Assembly (NCBI GenBank): GCA_039184865.1
Contig: JBCDAV010000021.1
Coordinates: 22,773-86,772 of the forward strand
Direction: 5' to 3'
Length of the DNA stretch: 64,000 nt
DNA from: Thermohalobaculum sp039184865
Lineage (GTDB): Bacteria; Pseudomonadota; Alphaproteobacteria; Rhodobacterales; Rhodobacteraceae
Below, piece by piece: positions 26,673-37,139 of the stretch (positions are counted from its first letter, which is position 1; every line of letters starts with the position of its first letter). The notes beneath the pieces were generated by a model that did no database searches, was not told where the DNA came from, and saw only the letters and a list, made by a program, of their open reading frames with translations. A program made the position numbers and the translations under genes.

Positions 26673-27512
26673 TCACGCCCGCCGCAGGGCGCCATCGCGA
26701 AACCGCCCGGTCTGGAGCCGCAGCGCTTCGACGAGATCGTCGGGTGCCGGTGTCTCGGCCGCGGGCGCAGAGGTGAGAACCACCGCCGCCTGGGTCCTGA
26801 ACCCCGCGGCGCGGTCGGCCTCCCAGCCGTATCCGAAGTCACCGCTGGCCAATCTGCCGAGCGCATCGGGCGCCAGACGAACCCGTCCGCCGACATTCGT
26901 CCAGCGGATGCCGAGGCTGTTTTCATCAAGCACTTCGAACAGGGCGAGCATCTCGTTCCAGAGATGCGTGTCATAGTTCAGCAACTCGTCGAAGACGATC
27001 GGGAGGCCCGGTTTCAGGTGTCCGTGGCTGGCGAGCGCCTGCAACACGGTGCGCGTCGACGAATAGAGATCGCAGTCGATGTGCACGAGCGCGACGGGCG
27101 CCGTGAGTTCGGACAGGAAGCGCGGCACGGTCTCGTCGAACCAGCCGGGATGCAGGAGGACGTTGGCGGGGACGCGCGGCAGGTCGATCCGGCTGAAATC
27201 AAGCTGCCAGTCGGGTCGTCCATCCTGGGGAAAGCCCTCGAAACTGTCGAACCCGTGGATCTTCCTGAACGGGCAAACCCGCGCGAGCAACCTTGCCGAG
27301 GTGCCCGCGTAGACGCCGAACTCGAGGATCGCGCCCGGTCTGAGCAGCCCTGCGGTCCGGCGCAGCAACACGTCATGTTTCCCGGCAATCCGCCGGGACA
27401 GAAAACCGGGACGCGGAGCAGCAGCGGCGCGCGGCAGTTCGCGGTGCAGGAAACCGGCATAGCGCGCGAGCCGGTCGGGATCGGCAAGCAGGCGCTCGGC
27501 CTGCTCAACCAT
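26673..27512 (-). CDS. class I SAM-dependent methyltransferase (TylF/macrocin O-MT-like)
   Basis: A 279-residue cytoplasmic enzyme. The SAM motif ILEFGVYAGTSARLLARV, the acidic GFDSFEGFPQ and the metal/substrate stretch VALVHIDCDLYSSTRTVL match the TylF-type sugar O-methyltransferases and their relatives. The substrate is unknown. It is the last gene of the molybdenum hydroxylase unit (13 bases after the GFA gene) and may be co-transcribed. Confidence 0.75.
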   Translation of the reverse strand: MVEQAERLLADPDRLARYAGFLHRELPRAAAAPRPGFLSRRIAGKHDVLLRRTAGLLRPGAILEFGVYAGTSARLLARVCPFRKIHGFDSFEGFPQDGRPDWQLDFSRIDLPRVPANVLLHPGWFDETVPRFLSELTAPVALVHIDCDLYSSTRTVLQALASHGHLKPGLPIVFDELLNYDTHLWNEMLALFEVLDENSLGIRWTNVGGRVRLAPDALGRLASGDFGYGWEADRAAGFRTQAAVVLTSAPAAETPAPDDLVEALRLQTGRFRDGALRRA

Positions 27513-27524
27513 CGGCGCGCCGGA

Positions 27525-27965
27525 TCACGGACCGGCCGAGGCGTTGAGGCTGGATCGCGCGCTCATCTCGCAGCGTTCCAGATCGTCCTCGATGGTCAGC
27601 CAGCTCAGCCTGTTCTCTGCGTGGGCGTGGATCTCGGGCGCAAGGCTTTCCGCCTGATCGATCAGCCCGACCGCGACATAGACCTGCCCCGGCAGATAAT
27701 CGTAGCGGCCCGCGAGCGGCGAGCCGCACGCGGTGCAGAAGGACCGGGTCACGCCCGGATTGGCACGGATGGTACTCCCCTCGTCCGGGGAGAAGCGGAC
27801 GGCGTCTTCCCTGAAGGCGGCGAATGCCGCGACAGGCGCCCCGGTGACGCGCCGGCAGTCGGTGCAGTGGCAATAGGCGACGGTGAGCGGTGCCTCGAAT
27901 GACGCGAACGTTCTCGCCCCGCAATAACAGCGTCCCGTAATCGCAGGTGCGGATCGAGCGTTCAT
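27525..27965 (-). CDS. GFA (CENP-V/glutathione-dependent formaldehyde-activating) family protein
   Basis: A 146-residue zinc-binding protein of the GFA fold. Zinc ligands: GRCYCGA, YCHCTDCRR and FCTACGSPL. The family includes glutathione-dependent formaldehyde-activating enzymes, but many members have other roles. It sits between the ThiS/MoaD-like gene and the methyltransferase gene with gaps of only about 10 bases, so it is in the Mo-hydroxylase operon. Confidence 0.85.
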   Translation of the reverse strand: MNARSAPAITGRCYCGARTFASFEAPLTVAYCHCTDCRRVTGAPVAAFAAFREDAVRFSPDEGSTIRANPGVTRSFCTACGSPLAGRYDYLPGQVYVAVGLIDQAESLAPEIHAHAENRLSWLTIEDDLERCEMSARSSLNASAGP

Positions 27966-27974
27966 GATCCTCTC

Positions 27975-28229
27975 TTACCCGCCAGCGATGCGCGGCAGAA
28001 GAATGATCTCGTTCTCCGGACCGACCGGCTGGAAGAGCGACTCGGTGTAGATGCGTCCGTCGACCGAGACCGAGACGCGGGTGTCGAGATCGTCGCCGAG
28101 CGCGGGATGCCGTGTCAGCAGTTCGCGGAACACGTCGCGAATGCTGCTCGCTTCGAGCTCGACCGAGGCGACACCGCCCGTGCACTGAGTCAGCGAGCCG
28201 TAAAGCTGGACCGTCACGGTCGGTTTCAA
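27975..28229 (-). CDS. ThiS/MoaD-family ubiquitin-like protein
   Basis: An 84-residue beta-grasp protein ending in the sulfur-carrier tail RIAGG, required for thiocarboxylation by an E1-like enzyme. It could be a second MoaD supplying sulfur for molybdopterin maturation, or a dedicated carrier for the neighbouring hydroxylase. It is 33 bases downstream of the large Mo subunit, on the same strand. Confidence 0.78.
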   Translation of the reverse strand: MKPTVTVQLYGSLTQCTGGVASVELEASSIRDVFRELLTRHPALGDDLDTRVSVSVDGRIYTESLFQPVGPENEIILLPRIAGG

Positions 28230-28262
28230 ACCTCGCCTCCCGTCAGGCCCGGACCGGCGCCC

Positions 28263-30500
28263 TCATGCGTCGTCGAGCGCCTTCAGAATGCGTGGCGGCG
28301 ACATCGGCAGTTCGGTCATGCGCACACCGGCCGCATTCGAGACTGCGTTGGCGATGGCGGCCAGCGGCGGGCAGATCGAGGTTTCGCCGACACCGCGCAC
28401 GCCGTAGGGATGGCCCGGGTTCGGCACCTCGACGATTTCGGTGTCGATCATCGGCAGATCCGAGGCGACGGGAATGCGATAGTCGAGGAAACCGGCATTC
28501 TGCAAACGGCCGTCCTCGCCGTAGATGTATTCCTCGTTCAGTGCCCAGCCGATGCCCTGTGCGGCACCGCCCTGAAACTGGCCTTCGACATAGGACGGGT
28601 GGATCGCCTTGCCCGCGTCCTGCACGACCAGGTAGCGCAGGATCTTGGTGGCGCCGGTCTCGGGATCGACCTCGGCGTCCACGACGTGGGTGGCAAACGA
28701 CACCCCTGCCCCTTCCGGCGTTGCCTCGAAATGACCGGAGACCGGCCCGCCGGTCCGGCCCATCGTCTTGCAGAGCTTGGCGAACGGCAGCGGGTCGTGG
28801 CCGCCGGCATTGTGACCCGCCGGGACGGCCTGACCGTCCTGCCAGTCGACGGCGTCCTCATCGATGCCCCAGATCTTGGCGGCGCGCTGGCAGAGCTTCT
28901 TCTTGGCGTCGCGGGCGGCCTTGATGGTGGCGAGCCCCGAGGCATAGGTGACGCGCGAGCCGTGCGACACGTCGTTGTAACCGAGCGAGGCCGTGTCGGC
29001 GACGGTGGTGCGGACCTTCTCGTAGGGAATGCCCAGTTCCTCGGCGGCCATCATGCTCATGGATGCGCGCGAGCCGCCGATATCCGGTGTGCCGACCTGA
29101 AGCGCCACGGTTCCGTCCTGGCTGAGCGACAGCGTGACCGAGGTCTCGCCGCCGTGGTTGAACCAGAAGCCGCAGGAGATGCCACGGCCCTGGTTCGGGC
29201 CAAGCTCGGCCTCGACCATCGGATGCGCCCGTGCGGCGTCCAAAGTCTCCATCAACCCGATGCGCGGCCATTTCGGGCCATAGGACGCGCGCGTGCCTTC
29301 GCGTGAGCCGTTCTTCAGGCGCACCTCGAACGGGTCGAGCCCGAGTTCGTTGCAGAGCATGTCGACCACCGACTCGACGGCGAAGCACGCCATCGGCGAG
29401 CCGGGCGCGCGGTAGGCCGCCTGTTTCGGACGGTTGCAGATCACATCGTAGCCGACGGCCGAGACGTTCTCGAGCGCGTAGGGCGCGAAGGCGCACATCG
29501 CCGCCATGTCGACCGGAGAGCCGGGGAAGGCGCCGCCCTGCATCCGCAGAACCGCCTGCCCCGCCGTCATCGTACCGTCGCGCTTCATGCCGATCTTGAC
29601 GTCCATCGAGGACGAGGCCGTCGGGCCGGTGGCGCGGAACACGTCTTCGCGCGGCATGACGATCTTCACCGGGCGGTTGGTCTTGCGGCTGAGTGCGAGC
29701 GCGACCGGTTCGATGAACACCGTGGTCTTGCCGCCGAAGCCGCCGCCGATCTCGGAGGCGACGACACGCAGCTGCGTCGAGTCGATGCCGAGCATGTCGG
29801 CGCAGATGTTGCGGGCGACGAAATGGCCTTGCGTGCAGCACCAGAGCTCGCCGCGCCCGTCGGCGCCGAGCGATGCCAGACAGGCGTGCGGCTCGATATA
29901 GCCCTGATGGGTCGCCGCCGTCCTGAAGCTCTTCTCCATGACGATGTCCGCTTCGGCGAAGCCCGCCTCGAGATCGCCGTGCCCGAACTCGCAGCGGCTC
30001 ATTACGTTTGCCGAGTGGCCCTCGACCTTGATCTCGTCGCCGGCAATGACAGGTGCGTCCGGCTGCATCGCCGCGTCGACATCGGTGACGTGCGGCAGAA
30101 CCACGTAGTCGACCCTGATCAGGCGCAGGGCCTTCTTCGCGGCATGGGCCGAGGTCGCGGCCACTGCCGCCACGGCGTGACCGTCATAGAGAACCTTTTC
30201 GCCCGCCATACAGTTCTCCAGCACGTCGATGTTGCCGCGGCTGACCGGGCTGGTGAAATCGGCGCGGGTGACCACGGCCTTGACCTCGCTCAGCGCTTCG
30301 GCCGCCGAGGTGTCGATGGACCTGATCACCGCGTGGGCGTGCGGCGAGCGCAGGATCGCTCCGTGCAGCATCCCCGGTGCGCTGATGTCGGCGCCGAACA
30401 TCGCCTTGCCGGTCACCTTGTCGATGCCGTCCGGGCGGACCGGGCGCGTGCCGACGGCGGAAAAGATGCGGTTCTCTGAGTCGAATTCGTCAAGTGCCAT
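28263..30500 (-). CDS. molybdenum hydroxylase large (Mo-binding) subunit, xanthine dehydrogenase family
   Basis: A 745-residue catalytic subunit. Molybdopterin-contact motifs: GGFGGKTTVF, YRAPGSPMACF and the C-terminal GVGETSICPP carrying the catalytic glutamate. The length and order resemble CoxL/4-hydroxybenzoyl-CoA-reductase-type large subunits. It hydroxylates a carbon of a heterocycle, aldehyde or purine with water as oxygen source; the substrate is unknown. It lies 3 bases downstream of the 2Fe-2S gene. Confidence 0.9.
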   Translation of the reverse strand: MALDEFDSENRIFSAVGTRPVRPDGIDKVTGKAMFGADISAPGMLHGAILRSPHAHAVIRSIDTSAAEALSEVKAVVTRADFTSPVSRGNIDVLENCMAGEKVLYDGHAVAAVAATSAHAAKKALRLIRVDYVVLPHVTDVDAAMQPDAPVIAGDEIKVEGHSANVMSRCEFGHGDLEAGFAEADIVMEKSFRTAATHQGYIEPHACLASLGADGRGELWCCTQGHFVARNICADMLGIDSTQLRVVASEIGGGFGGKTTVFIEPVALALSRKTNRPVKIVMPREDVFRATGPTASSSMDVKIGMKRDGTMTAGQAVLRMQGGAFPGSPVDMAAMCAFAPYALENVSAVGYDVICNRPKQAAYRAPGSPMACFAVESVVDMLCNELGLDPFEVRLKNGSREGTRASYGPKWPRIGLMETLDAARAHPMVEAELGPNQGRGISCGFWFNHGGETSVTLSLSQDGTVALQVGTPDIGGSRASMSMMAAEELGIPYEKVRTTVADTASLGYNDVSHGSRVTYASGLATIKAARDAKKKLCQRAAKIWGIDEDAVDWQDGQAVPAGHNAGGHDPLPFAKLCKTMGRTGGPVSGHFEATPEGAGVSFATHVVDAEVDPETGATKILRYLVVQDAGKAIHPSYVEGQFQGGAAQGIGWALNEEYIYGEDGRLQNAGFLDYRIPVASDLPMIDTEIVEVPNPGHPYGVRGVGETSICPPLAAIANAVSNAAGVRMTELPMSPPRILKALDDA

Positions 30501-30503
30501 GGG

Positions 30504-30980
30504 TCAGGCCCCTCTCATCTCGGCGGCGGCGTCCTGCACGGCGCGGACGATCTTGTCGTAGCCGGTGCAGCGGCAGAGATTGCCGGCCAGCCAGTAACGG
30601 ATCTCGGTCTCGGTCGGATCGGGATTGCGTTCGAGCAGGTTCTTGGCGGTCACCAGAATGCCCGGCGTGCAGATCCCGCATTGCAGGGCGGCGTGTTCCA
30701 GGAACTTGCGCTGCAGCGGGTGCAGGTGTTCGCCCTCGGCCATGCCCTCGATGGTGTTGATGTCGCGATCCTGCGCCTCGGCCCCGAGCATCAGGCAGGA
30801 GCAGACCGCGCGGCCATCGACCACGATCGAGCAGGCGCCGCAATCGCCGGTCCCGCAGCCCTCCTTGGCGCCGGTCAGCCCGAGCCGGTCGCGCAGCACG
30901 TCGAGCAGGCTCTCGTCGGCGTCGCAGAGGAACTCGGTATCGTCCCCGTTGATCCGGGTGGTGATGTGCATCTTGCCCAT
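30504..30980 (-). CDS. molybdenum hydroxylase 2Fe-2S subunit
   Basis: A 158-residue two-domain iron-sulfur protein. The plant-type ferredoxin cluster is in CGTGDCGACSIVVDG with the partner Cys in AVCSCLML; the second, all-helical cluster is in CGICTPGILVTAKNLL and AGNLCRCTGYDKIV. It passes electrons from the Mo site to FAD. It sits between the FAD and Mo subunits with gaps of 3 bases, the order FAD-FeS-Mo being common for this family. Confidence 0.93.
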   Translation of the reverse strand: MGKMHITTRINGDDTEFLCDADESLLDVLRDRLGLTGAKEGCGTGDCGACSIVVDGRAVCSCLMLGAEAQDRDINTIEGMAEGEHLHPLQRKFLEHAALQCGICTPGILVTAKNLLERNPDPTETEIRYWLAGNLCRCTGYDKIVRAVQDAAAEMRGA

Positions 30981-30983
30981 GGT

Positions 30984-31835
30984 CTACGCCCCCGCGCGCT
31001 TAGCGGCGATGTGCGCTGCACGCACCGCAAGAACACCCGCCACACGGGTCCGGAACTCGATGGTCCCGCGCTTGTCGTTGATCGGCGCGCAGGCCGCAGA
31101 GGCCGCCGCCTTGAGGTCGTCCTCGGCCGCAGCCACCGTCCGCCCGATCAAGGCATCAGCCGCATCGGGGACGAGGCGCGCCGTCGGAGCCACGGCGCCG
31201 AGGGCGACCCGCGCCTGAGCGACCGTGTCGCCGTCCATCACCAGCGAGACCCCTGCGCCGACGACAGCGATGTCCATTTCGGTGCGCGGGATGAACCGGA
31301 GATAGGCATCCGAGGCATTTGCCGGCCGGGCCGGGAGGAAGATCGATCCGACCATTTCGCCCCGCGCCAGCGAGGTCTTGCCGGGCGCGGTGGCGATCTC
31401 CTCGGCCGGCACGTCGCGCACCCCGTCGGGGCCGTGCACGCGGGCGACGGCCGCCGCGGCGATCATCGCGGGAACCGAGTCCGCAGCCGGTGAGGCGTTG
31501 CAAAGATTGCCACCGAGGGTCGCGCGGCTCTGGATCTGGGTCGAGCCGACAAGACCGAGGGCTTCGACCACACCGGGCCATGCCCGAGAGACGCCTTCAT
31601 GCTCGCCCAGCATCGCGCCGGGCACCGCCGCGCCGATCCGGAAACCGCCGTCGTCCTCGACGATGTCGAACATGCCGGGAATGCGCTTGATGTCGACGAT
31701 CAGGTCGGGTTCGACCATGCCCGACTTCAACTGCACCATCACGTCGGTGCCCCCGGCCAGCACGCGGGTAATCCCGTCTTCCGCCGCCAGAAGCGCCACC
31801 GCACCGTCAACCGTGCTCGGGGCTTCGAATCTCAT
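30984..31835 (-). CDS. molybdenum hydroxylase FAD-binding subunit
   Basis: A 283-residue FAD-binding subunit M. FAD motifs: VLAGGTDVMVQLKSG near residue 25-40 and ATLGGNLCNASPAADSVP around 105-122. The C-terminal CO-dehydrogenase flavoprotein domain occupies about 180-280. It is the first gene of the operon, so the promoter should lie within 31836-32079, where I cannot assign boxes. The preceding gene on the same strand (HAD hydrolase) is 244 bases away. Confidence 0.9.
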   Translation of the reverse strand: MRFEAPSTVDGAVALLAAEDGITRVLAGGTDVMVQLKSGMVEPDLIVDIKRIPGMFDIVEDDGGFRIGAAVPGAMLGEHEGVSRAWPGVVEALGLVGSTQIQSRATLGGNLCNASPAADSVPAMIAAAAVARVHGPDGVRDVPAEEIATAPGKTSLARGEMVGSIFLPARPANASDAYLRFIPRTEMDIAVVGAGVSLVMDGDTVAQARVALGAVAPTARLVPDAADALIGRTVAAAEDDLKAAASAACAPINDKRGTIEFRTRVAGVLAVRAAHIAAKRAGA

Positions 31836-32079
31836 ATGCTTGGGTCCTCCGGATCATCGGATACGCCGCTTGCGGCGCGTTTGCCTGACGTCATTAAGAC
31901 GCCAACGTCTGCACGAGCGCAAGCGCGTTTCGGACCGGTCGCCGGATGATTTGCGACACGCGCAACCAAGGGAATGCTCCGCGAAACGCCATGGGCGACG
32001 CCGTTGCACCCTCGGCGCTTGCGGTTTGCGCCTTGCTTTGGAGTTCGGAGTTTTATGGGGGCAGAGTGGCCTCTCGGCC
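31836..32079. other. intergenic region before the Mo-hydroxylase operon
   Basis: Must contain the promoter of the minus-strand operon, but no clear boxes, hairpin with U-tract, or gene were seen. Confidence 0.35.
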
Positions 32080-32940
32080 CTAGCGCAACCGTCCGATCGC
32101 GAAGGCCAGGGTCAGTCCGCTTTCGTCGAGAAACCTGTCCAGAAGATCCTGCTGCGGATGCTCCGGGTCGGGGCCGAGATCCTGCGCGGCGAGCCCGCCC
32201 GTCACGAAGATCGTGTCGAGCCCGGCGGCGATCCCGCCCGGCACGTCCGTCAGGATCCCGTCACCGATGGCGAGGATGCGGTCTTTCGCAATGCCGCGCC
32301 CGAGTTCGCTCAACACCTCGTAACAGCGATCATAGACCGGGAGGTGCGGCTTGCCGAAATAGATCACCTCGCCGCCCGCCGCCTCGTAATCCCGGGCGAT
32401 CGCGCCCGCGCACCAGAGCCTCTGATGCCCCCGGTCGACGACGATGTCGGGATTGGCGCAGAGCATCGGCAGCCCGTGCGCCTTCCAATTCTCGATGTCG
32501 CCGACGTAGTCCTGCGGGCTTTCCGTGCGGTCGTCGCGCAGTCCGGTGATCAGGATCGCCGAGGCGTCGTCCAGTGCGACCGGCGCAAGGCCGACTTCGG
32601 TGAGCATGTGCAGGTCGCGGTCCGGTCCGACATAGTGGAACCGGTCGCCAAAGCGGCCGCCCGAAAGTGCTGCCTGGCATGCGGCTCCTGAGGAGACGAT
32701 GGCGTCGTAGCTGTCTTCCGGCGCCTTGATCCGGTCGAGAAAGACCTTCACGCCTGCCGCCGGGCGCGGCGCGTTGGTCAGCAGAATCACGGTGCCGCCC
32801 TTTTCCCGGAACGCGCGGCAGGCGGCAACGGCTGCGGGATAGACCTCGACCCCGTTGTGGTAGCAGCCCCAGAGATCGCACAGGATGGCATCGTATCCGT
32901 CCGAGATTTCGGTGAGCGAGGAGATAATGCGGCAGGACAT
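32080..32940 (-). CDS. HAD-superfamily (class IIA, TIGR01459-type) hydrolase
   Basis: A 286-residue HAD phosphatase: motif I is DAILCDLWGCYHNG, motif II is VILLTNAPRPA, and the metal-binding region ILAIGDGILTDVPGG matches motif IV. Note that motif I reads D-L-W where HAD enzymes usually have D-x-D, as is typical of this subgroup (possible altered catalysis). The start at 32940 has GGAG upstream; the longer frame to 33093 has no support. Function unknown. Confidence 0.8.
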   Translation of the reverse strand: MSCRIISSLTEISDGYDAILCDLWGCYHNGVEVYPAAVAACRAFREKGGTVILLTNAPRPAAGVKVFLDRIKAPEDSYDAIVSSGAACQAALSGGRFGDRFHYVGPDRDLHMLTEVGLAPVALDDASAILITGLRDDRTESPQDYVGDIENWKAHGLPMLCANPDIVVDRGHQRLWCAGAIARDYEAAGGEVIYFGKPHLPVYDRCYEVLSELGRGIAKDRILAIGDGILTDVPGGIAAGLDTIFVTGGLAAQDLGPDPEHPQQDLLDRFLDESGLTLAFAIGRLR

Positions 32941-33023
32941 GGGGTCTCCGAAGGGGCAATTTGGCGAGGCGTGCGTTACTGGCGGGAGCGCATCGCGGTC
33001 AATGGGCGCGTCGCCACAGGGCC

Positions 33024-33899
33024 TCAGTTGCGTCTGCCGGGTGATGTCGTGAGCAGACCGGCGTCCTCGATCTCGCTGCGGTCGGGGAACCACATGTCCT
33101 GATTGTCGACGGCCGAGAGCTTCTCGAGAAACCCGTCCGCGACACCCCGGTCGCGCAAGAACCTGAGATCCTTGGCAAATTCGTCGTCGGCGTCGACGAG
33201 AAGCTGGTGGAACTCCGTCGGCTTGCCGTAGCGGTGGAATCCAAGGCGCGCGCCCTCGGCCAATGATCGGTTCGCACCGGCGGCGAAGATCAGGGTGCAG
33301 GCCGAGTTGCAGAACTCCGGCACATGGGTGTCGAGACTCCGGGTTGTCACGACGTCTGCGATGGCCCGTGCGGCGTAGACGAGGCCGCCATTGCTCTGAA
33401 GATCGACGCCCTTGATGCCCGTCCCGGTCTCAAGCGCGCGCCGCAGCGCTGCAAGTGTCTCGTAGTCGATCTCGCCGCGCATCTCGATCATCCCGCGATC
33501 GGAGATCGCCAGTTCCCGGCTCTGAGGCATGGTCTGAACGCGCGGCTGGAAGCGATCCATGGCGAGGATCGATCCGATGGTCTGAGACAGCGTGACGAAC
33601 AGGATCGACACCAGCGCGAGATGACCGGCCCAGGGCAGGAACTGATCGCCGCCCTCGATCAGGTGCGCCCGGTAAGTCCGGACGTACCCGACGATCTGCC
33701 AGACCGGCACGGCGACGCAGCACAGAGCAGCGCCGCCAACGATCAGCGTCTCCGGCCCGCCGCGCAGGCCCTGCTGCACGAAGCTCAACGCGATGCCGAT
33801 GGCGAGGATGTTGATCAGGATCACCCGCAGCAACGGCGTCTCGCCGCGCCAGTGCGACGTCAGAAAACGGGGAATGAGCGGCCGGGTTTCGACGGGCAT
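33024..33899 (-). CDS. membrane protein with ClpP-like (COG3904-type) periplasmic domain
   Basis: A 291-residue protein. The N-terminal half has three membrane helices (about residues 23-41, 48-72 and 90-112). The C-terminal half is a ClpP/crotonase-fold domain: GVDLQSNGGLVYAARAIADV, then CNSACTLIFAAG with the likely nucleophile Ser and LGFHRYG with the likely His. Such proteins are thought to be membrane-anchored proteases or peptidase-like proteins; activity is unproven. It is 83 bases upstream of the HAD gene on the same strand. Confidence 0.65.
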   Translation of the reverse strand: MPVETRPLIPRFLTSHWRGETPLLRVILINILAIGIALSFVQQGLRGGPETLIVGGAALCCVAVPVWQIVGYVRTYRAHLIEGGDQFLPWAGHLALVSILFVTLSQTIGSILAMDRFQPRVQTMPQSRELAISDRGMIEMRGEIDYETLAALRRALETGTGIKGVDLQSNGGLVYAARAIADVVTTRSLDTHVPEFCNSACTLIFAAGANRSLAEGARLGFHRYGKPTEFHQLLVDADDEFAKDLRFLRDRGVADGFLEKLSAVDNQDMWFPDRSEIEDAGLLTTSPGRRN

Positions 33900-33908
33900 G
33901 TGCCCAAT

Positions 33909-34304
33909 CTAGCGAACGCCCAAGGCTTTGTCAGATTGCGGGCGCCAGATCGGACGCAGCCAGAGGAATGTCCGGTAGAGCCGTTCCGCGAACCAGGTCA
34001 CGACGAGATTGTCCGCCGCGATCGCGAGCATCCGGGTCGAGGGCAACGCGCGCCAGAGCGAGATGAACCCCGCTGCCCCGCGCGCCGTCTTGCCGTTGCG
34101 GCGCTCCACGGTGAAGCGGCGCAGCAGGTCTTCGTGCGTCAGGCCCGGCGGGCCGTCGATCGTCCCGTCGCCTGCGACGTTCACCCAGTCGATCGCATCG
34201 GCGCCGGTCTTGCCCTGATACCAGCCGATTTCACGCCGGCAAAGCGGACAGCCGCCATCGTAGTAGACGCGGGTGGCGGCGCGCGGATCAGTCTCGACGG
34301 TCAT
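33909..34304 (-). CDS. DUF393 (DCC thiol-disulfide) family protein
   Basis: A 131-residue protein of the DCC family. The redox motif is YYDGGCPLCRREIGW (Cys-Pro-Leu-Cys after the conserved Asp). It is cytoplasmic or membrane-associated (hydrophobic C-terminal third). DUF393 proteins are believed to be thiol-disulfide oxidoreductases. Start at 34304 (ATG), since the open frame farther upstream to 34919 overlaps DUF3429 with no coding sense. Nine bases separate it from the ClpP-like gene. Confidence 0.8.
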   Translation of the reverse strand: MTVETDPRAATRVYYDGGCPLCRREIGWYQGKTGADAIDWVNVAGDGTIDGPPGLTHEDLLRRFTVERRNGKTARGAAGFISLWRALPSTRMLAIAADNLVVTWFAERLYRTFLWLRPIWRPQSDKALGVR

Positions 34305-34370
34305 CTGCGAGGCTCCATATTGCTCACGAATGGAAATGGGCGCCCTGCCCGGTCTGGAAAGTGCGACGCG

Positions 34371-34810
34371 ATGTCTGGAACTGCTGCTGTCCCCCGTCCC
34401 GCCCTCTGGCTGGGTCTGTCGGGGCTGATCCCGTTTGCCGGTCTCGCCGCGCTGATCTGGCTGACCCCGGATCAGCAGGATCTCATGGCGCCGATCCTGA
34501 CCGGCTACGGCGTGGTGATCCTGAGCTTCATGGGCGGCTGCCGCTGGGGCCTTGCCGCTGCGGGCATGGGCGACGGCGCGGCGTTCGGACCGCTGGCGCT
34601 GTCGGTGATCCCGGCGCTCTACGCCTGGGTGGTCGCCCTTCTGCCGGACGGTCAGGCGCAGATCCTTCTTGCCGTGGGCCTGATGGCGCTGCTGGTCGCC
34701 GATCTGCGTCTGGCGCGGCTCGGCGGTGCGCCAGCATGGTGGCCGGCGCTGCGCTGGCCGCTCAGCCTTGGGGCGACCGGGTCGCTGCTGGCCGGTGCCG
34801 CGGCCATCGC

Positions 34811-34814
<4 letters not shown>
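34371..34814 (+). CDS. DUF3429 family membrane protein
   Basis: A 147-residue inner-membrane protein with about five hydrophobic helices (ALWLGLSGLIPFAGLAALIW, GYGVVILSFMGGCRWGLA, LALSVIPALYAWVVALLP, AVGLMALLVADLRLARLG, PLSLGATGSLLAGAAA). The GGCRWGLA motif is typical of DUF3429. Function unknown. Its stop overlaps the stop of the convergent deaminase gene. Confidence 0.78.
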
Positions 34815-36151
<1,337 letters not shown>

Positions 36152-36194
36152 CTCGGGCGGATATTCCAGTTCGCCATGCGCGGGAACGCGTCGG

Positions 36195-36992
36195 TTACCA
36201 GTCCCAGGTATCCATCAAGTCTTGCCAGATCTTTTCTCCGATCAGACAATCGTAGGGTTCGTTCGGATCGACGCGGTATTGCGCCGGGATGACGGTCGGC
36301 GTGCGTCCGGCGATCTCCAGAACCAGCTTGCGCCGGACCGCAGCAGGAAAATGCTCCCATTCGAGCACCGGAATGACGAATGCCGACGGCCCGCCGATCA
36401 CGCAATCCCTGTAGTAGCGGTCGAGGTCGGGGAGATGCCATTGCGCGCCGAGGCCCTCGCGCGTCATCAGCGGCAGACCGTTGATCGTGATGCCGCGGGA
36501 GAGCGCGTCGTCCCGCGCGTTGTCGACCCGCCGGCCCATGTTGTTGGGACCGTCGCCCGAGATGTCGATGACGTGGTTCGTGCCGTTATAGCCGTTGTCG
36601 CGGAACAGCGCCGAAGCATGATCGAGGACGCCCGAAATCGACGTCCGGCGCAGGCTGGTGTTGAATTCCGCGGTCAGCTTCGACGCAAAGCGCTCGGCTT
36701 CTTCGAGGCTCTCGATAAGCGTCCAGCCGACGATCTCCCGCTGCGAGAAGGTTCCGGCCCATTCCAGGTAGGTCAGCGCGATCTTGCCGTAAAAGCCCTG
36801 CTCGATGGCGTTTATGACCTCGTCGCTGACCAGAGCCTCGGCATAGCCGCGCCGCTGGATCTCGAGCTCGCCCTCGGACATCGAGCGGGAGACGTCCACC
36901 GCGAGAACAAGCTCGACATCGACGCGCAAATCGTCGGCCATGACCGACGACGCACCCAGCCAGAACAGCAATCCCGCAACCAGCCGCAACAT
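36195..36992 (-). CDS. exported DUF1194 (von Willebrand-type) protein
   Basis: A 265-residue protein with signal peptide LRLVAGLLFWLGASSVMA and a von Willebrand A domain. The MIDAS motif is ELVLAVDVSRSMSEGE (Asp-x-Ser-x-Ser). The DUF1194 hallmarks HVIDISGDGPNNMG and GLPLMTREG follow. It is periplasmic, probably an ion-dependent adhesion or assembly factor. Start at 36992 because the longer frame (to 37028) adds residues before the signal peptide without a ribosome-binding site. Confidence 0.85.
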   Translation of the reverse strand: MLRLVAGLLFWLGASSVMADDLRVDVELVLAVDVSRSMSEGELEIQRRGYAEALVSDEVINAIEQGFYGKIALTYLEWAGTFSQREIVGWTLIESLEEAERFASKLTAEFNTSLRRTSISGVLDHASALFRDNGYNGTNHVIDISGDGPNNMGRRVDNARDDALSRGITINGLPLMTREGLGAQWHLPDLDRYYRDCVIGGPSAFVIPVLEWEHFPAAVRRKLVLEIAGRTPTVIPAQYRVDPNEPYDCLIGEKIWQDLMDTWDW

Positions 36993-37139
36993 GGCCGAAG
37001 TATGCGCAGCAAACCCGAGGAATTCCAATCAATGATGCGCAGGAGCGATCACAATCGTCAGCACCGATTGGGCAGTATTTGTTGTCGTCGAAGCCGCGTC
37101 GAATGCGAGAGGTAAGCGCAACCCTGGAAGCGCTGCGTC

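Noticed and set aside
33324..34370. Upstream extension of the DUF3429 frame
   Set aside because: The first 349 codons lie opposite the ClpP-like and DCC genes; the real start is ATG 34371.
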